NCBI GenBank assembly: GCA_028023455.1
Contig: JAQFVV010000002.1
Span: forward strand, 31,131,725 to 31,195,724
DNA length: 64,000 nt
Reading direction: 5' to 3'
Origin: Epiperipatus broadwayi
Lineage: Eukaryota; Onychophora; Udeonychophora; Euonychophora; Peripatidae
Shown piece by piece: positions 56,691 to 64,000 of the stretch. Position 1 is the stretch's first letter. The number at the start of each line of letters is the position of its first letter. Under the pieces are notes generated by a model, which was not told the DNA's origin, ran no database searches, and was given only the letters and a program-made list of their open reading frames with translations. Position numbers and translations under genes: made by a program.

Positions 56691-57889
56691 TATAATTTGT
56701 AGCAGAATATTACATTACATGTGTAAATATTTTTGGTTGTATTAAAGGCACCTAAAATAACTGTTTGCAAACACCAACAAACTTATTTATTCTTAAATTA
56801 AAGATTTTGCTATTTAATACTTATATATTTTCGAGTTGTATTAAGAGCAGTTTTAATTTATTCAAATAACTTATTTTCGTTATATATGTTATCAATATAA
56901 TAACAATCAACCATTATGCTATTATTAATCTCAACCTGTAGTCAAGGCAACATTCTTTAACAATAAAGATGGTTCTTCTTTTATCTATGATCTGATATGT
57001 TTATGCAGATAGTAAAGATAGCAATTTGACCAAGTGGTGTGAGATTAGTAATGTAAATAAGTTTAAATAAACTTCATTAATCTGGCAGATATAACTTGTT
57101 CTGAAAGCAGACTAATAAAGTCATTTATGACTTTCAAATTTTATATATATACACTAAGACAATAAAGCCAATTATTCAAGGCTTTAATAGGTTTATAAAT
57201 GTAGATGATAACAACCAACCCTTTAGTTATCAACGATTTCAACCTGTAGTCAAGGCAACTTCCTTAAACAAACATCCGACAATTAAATCTACCATGATCA
57301 CAAGTCAAATGCTATGATCTCAAACTTTCGAACAAACAAGAGACTTCTGTGTGTAAATTTGTAGTATTAATTCTACTGGATTTCAAACAAATTAATAAGG
57401 GTAAGGTGGTGGTGAAATAAGTAAAAATGCAATACAATGTATATGATTATATTACAACTATTGTCATATTATTTTGTTGTTATATAAAGATATTTTATTC
57501 CATATCATATCTAGGATTTAGTTTTATAATTAAAAGGGAATTTCCAAATATTAGATTATTTTCATATCCCCTTTTTTTAATATAAATTATAGTAAATAAA
57601 TAAAAAAAAATCATATATACAACAGCTATATAAATATATTAAAAATAATTATACATGAAAAGCTTTTTGGAGGCACATTTAGTACCCTTTTCAAACGTTA
57701 CTAATCTATTTTAACATTAATCAATCATTGCATACATAACACCATCTAGCGTCCAGACAATGAAAATAAAATAACAAAAACAAAATAAAACATCAGTAAA
57801 ATAGAATGAAACCTTCATATAGAGAATCTAATATAACTTTAAAGATTGACTATATAACATAACAATATACAAAATAAATAATACGTACA
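56691..57889. other. AT-rich stretch with two family F arms
   Basis: Family F arms at about 56890-56955 and 57195-57270 share AACCTGTAGTCAAGGCAAC. Nothing else recognised. Confidence 0.45.
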
Positions 57890-58330
57890 TTATAGAACTT
57901 TATATATGTTAGCCTGGATAATTTTCCATCCATTTGCAATTGACCACTTGTTAACTAAATTTATTGAAGTTTTGTACATATTCATACAATTATTCATTTT
58001 ATGCTTAATGTAATATGTTTCATATATTTGTCTTCTCATTGGATCTTTAATGTAATTTAAAGGTTTAATATTTTTTATAGCATCTATTTTATGTCCATAT
58101 GTTATGTAATGAATATACAAAGCAAATTATCATCTTGTCTATTAATTGTATTCTTATGCTCTTTGGCTCTTATCTCTGTTTTCCTGCATGATTGTAGTAA
58201 ATAATATTGCAAAGGTCGCAGTCAATTTTATATATATGTTGTATTTTATATCATCTTTTAATATATAATTATCTGTTAATTTATCCAGACTTTTATTATT
58301 TGACCATCTAATCTTTATATGCTTATCAAT
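57890..58330 (-). pseudogene. Diverged Penelope-like GIY-YIG endonuclease
   Basis: On the minus strand, with frameshifts: YKIDCDLCNIIYYNHAGK, then EIRAKEHKNTINRQDDN, HKIDAIKNIKPLNYIKDPMR and RRQIYETYYIKHKMNNCMN (57950-58120 in one open frame of 76 codons). The CxxC next to the GIY strand, the R-x-KEH helix and the E in YETYYI fit the Penelope endonuclease. It belongs to a different lineage from the NRAREDD-type copies. Confidence 0.6.
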
Positions 58331-58615
58331 ATAATTTTTGTTTTTTATTAATATATATAAATTTTAGAATAATATGAAAGTTTGATTCATTTCTTATATG
58401 AACTATTATTACTATCATCATTATAAATCATTTTGCATAGAGATGTTAAACCACTAAACATCACATGATCACCATTTCTTATACATGCTCATAACTGTTA
58501 TTAAAACAGGCAAAAACTCTCCATACAGTAGTGCCACTCAGTGCAAGCCAGAGTAATCAATGGAAGCCAGAAGGCTTGTGCATAAAATCTCTGTCTAATG
58601 CCTACTCATCCAATA

Positions 58616-58657
58616 TCCCCAGACTAGTTTCTGGCTTGTGACCATCATCAGTGAGGA
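58616..58657 (-). ncRNA. Type-I hammerhead motif, family A, left arm
   Basis: On the minus strand UCCUCA pairs with UGGGGA (58616-58621). CUGAUGA (plus TCATCAG, 58645-58651), then UGGUCACAAGCCA stem II region, GAA, ACUAGU and C17 of GUC. Complete core. Confidence 0.65.
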
Positions 58658-58799
58658 GCTTTGGATCTGAGAGCACTGCACCTAGATCTTAGGATCTAAT
58701 ACAACCCTCCAGTTTTGTAGTTAAGTAGAGATAAAAGGTGGGTGCTGGGGGGTTGCATTAGATCCTAAGATCTAGGTGCAGTGCTCTCAGATCCAAAGC

Positions 58800-58841
58800 T
58801 CCTCACTGATGATGACCACAAGCCAGAAACTAGTCTGGGGA
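58800..58841 (+). ncRNA. Type-I hammerhead motif, family A, right arm
   Basis: Stem I UCCUCA (58800-58805) with UGGGGA (58836-58841), six pairs including one G-U. CUGAUGA at 58806-58812. Stem II UGAC/GCCA with one A-C mismatch and loop CACAA. GAA 58826-58828, palindrome ACUAGU, cleavage predicted after C58835. Confidence 0.7.
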
Positions 58842-59010
58842 TATTGGATGAATAGGCATTAGATAGGGATTTTATGCACAAGCCTTCTGGCATTCATTGA
58901 TTACTCTGGTTGGCACAGGGTGGCACTACTGTATGGAGAGTTTGCTTTGTTTATAAACAATTATGTGCTAGTATAAGAGATAGTGATCATGTGATGTTTA
59001 ATGGTTTAAC

Positions 59011-59329
59011 AAATTAATAATATGATCCATGTTGACCATGTTAATAATAAAGGAACAAAAAACTGCTTATTGATGTATAGCAGTGTTTTTCTTTATAGAT
59101 TCATTCATTCTAAAAAGAGCCAAATCTGCTAGGAAATTGCATGAACATCTTGATTTTTAAGTGATATTTTTTTCTTTCAGTCTTGTGAAAAAAAACAACA
59201 AATAATTTTAATATTAATTAAAAAAAGTCATACATCATGTGACTTAATTTGATTAGCTTGTAATTATAAACTACATTAAAGAGTATGCTATAAGCTCTAA
59301 CAAGCTTTATCAATAAATGCCATAAGAGA
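59011..59329. other. AT-rich non-coding stretch
   Basis: Nothing recognised. Confidence 0.3.
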
Positions 59330-59545
59330 AAGCATTTAAAATCTATCTTGAAATTATCCCCAGCTCCAGACCAGTTTCTAGCTATTGACTTTTCTCAGTG
59401 AGATGCTAAGATAAATGTCACAAGAGAAAGCATTTAAAATCTCTATCTAGAAATTATCCCCAGTCCCAAATGGGTTTCCTCAGTGAGGTGCTAGGATAAT
59501 ATAGCACCCTGACTGAGGAGAGCCAATAGCTAGAAACCCATCTGT
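59330..59545. repeat. Family A' remnants
   Basis: Two minus-strand pieces (AGACCAGTTTCTAGC ... CTCAGTGAGATGCTA and GGGTTTCCTCAGTGAGGTGC) and a plus-strand piece (CTGACTGAGGAGAGCC ... AGAAACCCATCTG). Cores are incomplete. Confidence 0.5.
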
Positions 59546-60059
59546 TTAATTTTAGTATTGCATTCATTAGAAGAGAAATTGTTTTACAGAAAATGTGTAA
59601 AAAGCGATTGAGCAGATCAGACTTGCCAATAATTCAGGATATAGTTTCACCATCTAACACTTGCCTCAAATCAAGATTTTCTTTTTGAATGTTAAACGAA
59701 GAATTTACAATTGAAAAATTATGATAAAAGAAAAATGGAATTTTCATAATATTCTAAACAAATTTATTTTCTTAAATCCAACAATTACGCCAGCTGGATT
59801 TCATCTTCCAAGATGCAACTGGTGTCTTATTAATGTATTCAAGAAAATCCATGGTCATTGCACTCACCTCTTTCATAAATGAAATTTATCAACCGCTGAT
59901 CTATGTAAATATGGGAAAACATAAACTAGGAAACTGCATAATACATAGATAATGATACTTAATCTATGGTTATAGTGACCGAATTGAAAGCGACTGGTAA
60001 TTTTATCTCCTGCTTGGAATTTTTTTAGATTACTTTGGATTTATTTGTTATTAATAGGT
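59546..60059. other. Non-coding stretch
   Basis: Nothing recognised. Confidence 0.3.
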
Positions 60060-60690
60060 AATTAATGTTCAGTGGATTTTCTCAAAATAAGAAAATAAAG
60101 ATTGATAATGATGAGATAGAAGAAGTTATTAACTACAAATATCTTAGTCAGCTTATTATTACAGATGGAAACATAATGGATGAAATTAATCATAGGATTA
60201 ATAACCTAATATTAAAAGGAAATATGCTTATGTGTTTGAAAATGAAGGTTTCTAATAAATGTGTTACCAGTTGATGAATCTGAGACTTGGATGCTTAATA
60301 AAAGAGCAATACAGAGACTCCAGACTACTCAAAAAAGTATGGAGAAATGCATGTTAGGAGTAACAAGAAGAGATTGAAAACACAATATATGGGTAAGAGA
60401 ACAAACAGGTGCTATTGACATCATTGAAAGAATTAAAAGACTGAAATGGAATTGGGCTGGACATATTTCTAGAAGAGATGATAATAGATGGTCAATTTAA
60501 ATCTTAAACTGGATTCCAAGAGATTTTAAAAACTCAGAAAGAGGCCACTTGTGAAATGGATGGATGAAATAAAAAAAGTGTGCAGGGATGATGTGGAGAA
60601 GAGAGGCTAGAGATGGGAGAAAATAGATCGAACTTGGAGTTATCTTCATCCTACAGTGGATTGATAATAGTTGACCATGATGATGATGAT
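60060..60690 (+). pseudogene. RTE-type LINE 3' part
   Basis: It begins earlier than other plus-strand copies: NDEIEEVINYKYLSQLI, TDGNIMDEINHRI (end of the reverse transcriptase region), then GNMLMCLKMKVSNKCV, the WMLNKRAIQRLQTTQ region, MLGVTRRD, REQTGAIDIIERIKRLKWNW, HISRRDDNRW and WMDEI. Deletions (for example after INHRINN) and stops split it. It ends at GATGATGATGAT. Confidence 0.8.
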
Positions 60691-61139
60691 ATACTGAATT
60701 TTTAAAAAAAATTGTTTTTTACTACTAGTGATACAAACAGGGAAATGAATTTAATTGATAATTAAACCTTGCATGACAAAGATGTCTGCAGTTTTCATGT
60801 TTATTGCATGTTCTTGCATATGTTGTACAAATCTTAATATAAAAAGAAAAGATACTTTTTGGAGAATTTATTTGCTCTATAAAAAATGCTAATCGCTTTA
60901 TTGCTTGGGAATTTATAGGAAGTGTGAGCACCAGAACTGTGAGAATCAGAATCCGTCCTGAAACTTCCCAATCCTAATTTGGACAATCTACCAACGGCAG
61001 CAAATCATGCAGGGTATTTACTTTGTAAGCCTTTATTGTAACAGACCTCATTGGATAAGCAGTTCTATATCATTAAAAAGGAGATACTAATTAATCAAAG
61101 AGAGATGTAGAAGAAAAAGTAAAAAGTGTAAATAATAAT
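60691..61139. other. Non-coding stretch
   Basis: Nothing recognised. Confidence 0.3.
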
Positions 61140-61790
61140 CATATTCATCATCAACCATTATCAGTTCACTGCAGGATGAAGGTCTCTCCAAGTTCAATCC
61201 ATCTTTTCTGATCTTCAGTCTCTTTTCTCCACATCACCCCTGCACACTTTCTTATTTCATCCATCCATCACACACGTGGTCTCTTTCTGGGTCTTTTACA
61301 ATCTCTTGGAATCCAGTTTAAAATTTCAATTGTCCATCTATTATCAGCTCTTCTAGCAATATGTCCAGCCCAACTCCACTTCAGTCTTTTAATTTTTTCA
61401 ATGAGGTCAGTAACACCTGTTTGTTCTCTTACCCATACATTGTGTTTTCGATCTCTTCTTGTTACTCCCAACATGCATCTATCCATACTTCTTTGAGTGG
61501 TTTGAAGTCTCTGTATTGCTCTTCTATTAAGTGTCCAAGTGTCAGATCCATAAGTAAGAACTGGCAAAACACATTTATTAAAAACCTTCCTTTTCAAACA
61601 CATAGGCACATTTCCTTTTAGTATCACGTTATTTCTACCAAAAGCACCCCATCCGAGTTTAATTCTGTGATTAATTTCATCCATTATGTTTCCATCTGTA
61701 TTAATAATCTGACCAAAATAAGTTTTACATATATGGGGAGAATTTTCAAGTGATTGTAATACAATCACTAGAAAAATGTGAATGACAGAA
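61140..61790 (-). pseudogene. RTE-type LINE 3' part, longest open copy
   Basis: A 166-codon minus frame (61268-61768) covers TYFGQIINTDGNIMDEINHR, KLGWGAFGRNNVILKGNVPM, KCVLPVLTYGSDTWTLNRRA, RSMDRCMLGVTRRDRK, REQTGVTDLIEKIKRLKWSW and NWIPRDCKRPRKRP. It then shifts, and the tail (HPSN... RKWIELG region, 61145-61267) follows in another frame. The element encodes an endonuclease-reverse transcriptase in full form; here only the last ~200 codons remain. It is the reference copy for the family in this window. Confidence 0.85.
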
Positions 61791-62489
61791 GCGTTTGGTT
61801 AACAGTAAGAACATTAATAAAATGGAAAGAAAAGTATGACAAAATACAAATTCTCAACTATGTAAAAATATGTATCAAAACCTTTGCATTGAATTGTGAC
61901 GTGTGACTGACAAAACTAGATTAGTATCTATTTGCACGACAAAAAAATTACAAAGTGAAGATAGATTTGATTTAATTTAGTTTCAAATGATGCTTCTATG
62001 ACCTTGTAAAAATTGTTAAACTGAGGTGATTTTGTTTTTTATTTATTTAATTGTAAAATTATCAGCTGGGAAAAAAAAAGGTGGCGTTTTAAATGTAATT
62101 AGCATAAATAATATAATTAATTACTTAGTTAATTAAGACCGTTCTTTGTAATTAGTTTGATTTTTTTGTATTCTTTGTTAGACTTATTAACAATTGATGA
62201 TAATCGAGGTTTTATATTGCAGTAATTAAATTTTTATAATACAGTTAAGAATTGAAAGATGCCTGAATTCTTAGCAATTATAAAATAAAGAAAATGTCAA
62301 GTAATCTTTCAACATTAAACTAAGATTGTTTTTTCATTTTAATTTTGAAGTGTTATATACGTGTGTGCGTGTTTTAATTAAAGATAGATATGTTTTTCAT
62401 AGTCAAAATAAGAGTCATAGATGGTTGTAAGTTATAAACAATGAGGATTGCCAATTCCTCAACAAGCTTTGTATTAAATTCTTAGCCAG
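61791..62489. other. AT-rich non-coding stretch
   Basis: Nothing recognised. Confidence 0.35.
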
Positions 62490-62610
62490 AGAAAGCATTT
62501 AAAATATCTCTGTCAGGACCCCCCCCCCCAAACCCCTGACCATGGTCTTATGCTTTGGCACTCCTCAGAGACGTGCCAGGCTAAGGTTCAGACCCTAGAT
62601 CTAAAAATAC
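62490..62610 (-). repeat. Family A'-like remnant with poly-C run
   Basis: AGAGAAAGCATTTAAAATAT also occurs near 59330 and 59420. CACTCCTCAGAGACGTGCC resembles the ribozyme flank. A run of 13 C sits inside. Confidence 0.4.
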
Positions 62611-64000
62611 CAACTCAAAGCCAGCATTTGTGACTCTATTAAGATAGCATTTTTCACTTGCTTTATAACTGGGTTCAGATCTACCATATATTAATGGTTT
62701 GTTTGATCTATTGGTATGCTCTCTATATTACATATTTGTAAATACAAGCTTATAAAAGCAATGTCACAATATATATGACTTGCTTTATTGATTACTTTAT
62801 TTATAATAGTTGTTAAAACTTTTAATTTTACATTTTACAACTCATTACTCATTTAAGTAAACAGAAAGTAGCTTTCTCCAAGACAAATATCCCTTCATAT
62901 CTTCTCATGGAGTATAGTGATGGAAAGAATAATATTAAACTACTAATAGGGTTTTTTTTTTTTGTGGTTTTTCTTTCATTTCATCTTCTAACTGATAAAT
63001 TCTGATTATCTGTTTAATAGCCCAATAATTACAGTGTGTTAGAGAAAAACTGATTGGTAACTAGTTCTCTCTTCAAGCTGCCTGCAGCACAATAAATGTG
63101 ATAGTTTCACATCTTAACTCATGATGGAACAACATACTAAGATTATATTTTGTTTTAAACTTGGCAAAACTGCTATTGAAATGTTTGAAATGATTCAAAC
63201 AGTGTCCGAATCGTGAAACCATGATTCATAATAATGTTTTTAAATGGTTTTTAAGATTTCATGATGGCATGGAGATCATTGTATCAGTGATATAAAATGT
63301 ACTATCACATTTCATGCCATAACTTGTGATGCTTACATGCTAGTACCTTAAAATTTTTATGTCCAATAACTAAGCTATGTACCTACATGAAACACACACT
63401 TATTTATAGATGTCAGTGCAAGCAACTTGGAAATAAAGTCACTCATCTCTTCACTGTGCATAAATATATTTTGGTTTAGGTTGGCTACCTGAAAGAAAAA
63501 TGTTAAGTTTGCATGAAAATCTTTATCCATCTGAAAAAAAAAATCCTTATTTCACTTCAATTATGTGAGGTCTTTATTCACACACACACACACACACATT
63601 TTTAATTTTATTTTATATAACATTCACTAAATGCACAACAGCAACAATGAGACTGCTGTACCGTTGATTGACCTTAATGACACTCGCGACAAGTTTATGT
63701 GAATTCTAATTTGGAAGCAGTGGCTGAATTATGATGGTTATTTAATAAATCAAATATTTACTGTTTTATATTTTTAATTAGTTTACTATTGTAATAACAA
63801 ACATAGAAAGACATTTTGTAGACCGAATAATTCATGGCCCTTCAATTTACAGTGGAGCCATGATATCTACTATATTTTTTTCCAAGCTCTTCCAGGTATA
63901 TCTCACTGTGGATAATATCTGACTTTATTGATAAACTTTATTTGCAATATAATACATATTGTTTACTGAACTGTAAATATACAGAATGAGCACTCATCAT
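62611..64000. other. AT-rich stretch to window end
   Basis: A (CA)n run lies at about 63579-63598. The last 20 bases (GAGCACTCATCAT) look like the start of a minus-strand family B ribozyme region cut by the window edge. Otherwise nothing is recognised. Confidence 0.4.

Larger units (their letters stand above)
58443..59010. repeat. Family A full-length palindrome
   Basis: Outer ends GTTAAACCACTAAACATC and complement mark 58443 and 59010. Both arms run through ATCACATGATCACC, the AGTGCCAC block, AATCAATGGA, CATCCAATATCCCC, a complete hammerhead, AGAGCACTGCACC and CTTAGGATCTAA. The arms join near 58705-58745 with a short asymmetric segment. This is the best full-length copy for defining family A. 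Confidence 0.75.

Noticed and set aside
56890-57270. Hammerhead motifs in family F arms
   Set aside because: TTGACTACAGGTTGAAA has the outer words but lacks the core bases and a stem II.

Overview
This window looks like AT-rich nuclear DNA of an invertebrate animal. The signs are long AT-rich intergenic stretches, LINE, Penelope-like, hAT and tRNA-derived SINE sequences, and no compact protein-coding genes. I cannot name the phylum. No complete host protein-coding gene was recognised; almost every recognisable coding trace is a decayed transposable element. All coordinates and pairings were read by eye and may be off by a few bases, especially at repeat edges.

The main theme is hammerhead-ribozyme-like (HHR) repeats mixed with Penelope-like element (PLE) remains. 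At 2491-3337 there are two and a third head-to-tail copies of a roughly 365-bp repeat, each full copy with one type-I HHR; this is the layout of metazoan retrozymes. Related single copies (family B) lie near 12, 25.9, 29.95, 39.8 and 54.4-55.7 kb. A second non-autonomous family (A and A') with a GUC cleavage triplet lies near 0.4, 10.5-11.2, 15.3-16.5, 34.8-35.5, 51.6-51.9, 58.4-59.0 and 59.3-59.5 kb, usually as head-to-head foldbacks. PLE 3' ends with broken GIY-YIG endonuclease domains lie at 23.2, 23.7-24.8, 26.8-27.1, 30.25-31.1, 56.15-56.7 and 57.9-58.3 kb, and most are followed by HHR-like motifs. In these PLE-linked motifs the core pair 3-8 is U-A or A-U instead of C-G, while pairing is kept.

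Other elements: an almost complete hAT element (35586-39341) with terminal inverted repeats, 8-bp target duplication, a broken transposase and a nested SINE; a hAT MITE (4303-4759); a TA-flanked, possibly pogo/Tigger-like MITE (about 48179-49062); a 5-kb structure of two 2.1-kb direct repeats that resembles a non-coding LTR retrotransposon (41990-46994); seven to eight RTE-type LINE 3' fragments; a second LINE lineage at 52.5 kb; a further LINE relic at 21.5-22.1 kb; three copies of one tRNA-derived SINE; and a 35-nt insert resembling the 5' half of tRNA-Lys between 15-bp direct repeats (13434-13498).

The stretch 31.9-34.8 kb is free of these repeats. It has a TATA box, a CRE-like site and a short open exon-like segment ending in a splice donor, so it is the best candidate for a host promoter and first exon, though this is unproven. 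Remaining intervals are AT-rich DNA with simple repeats in which I see nothing further.
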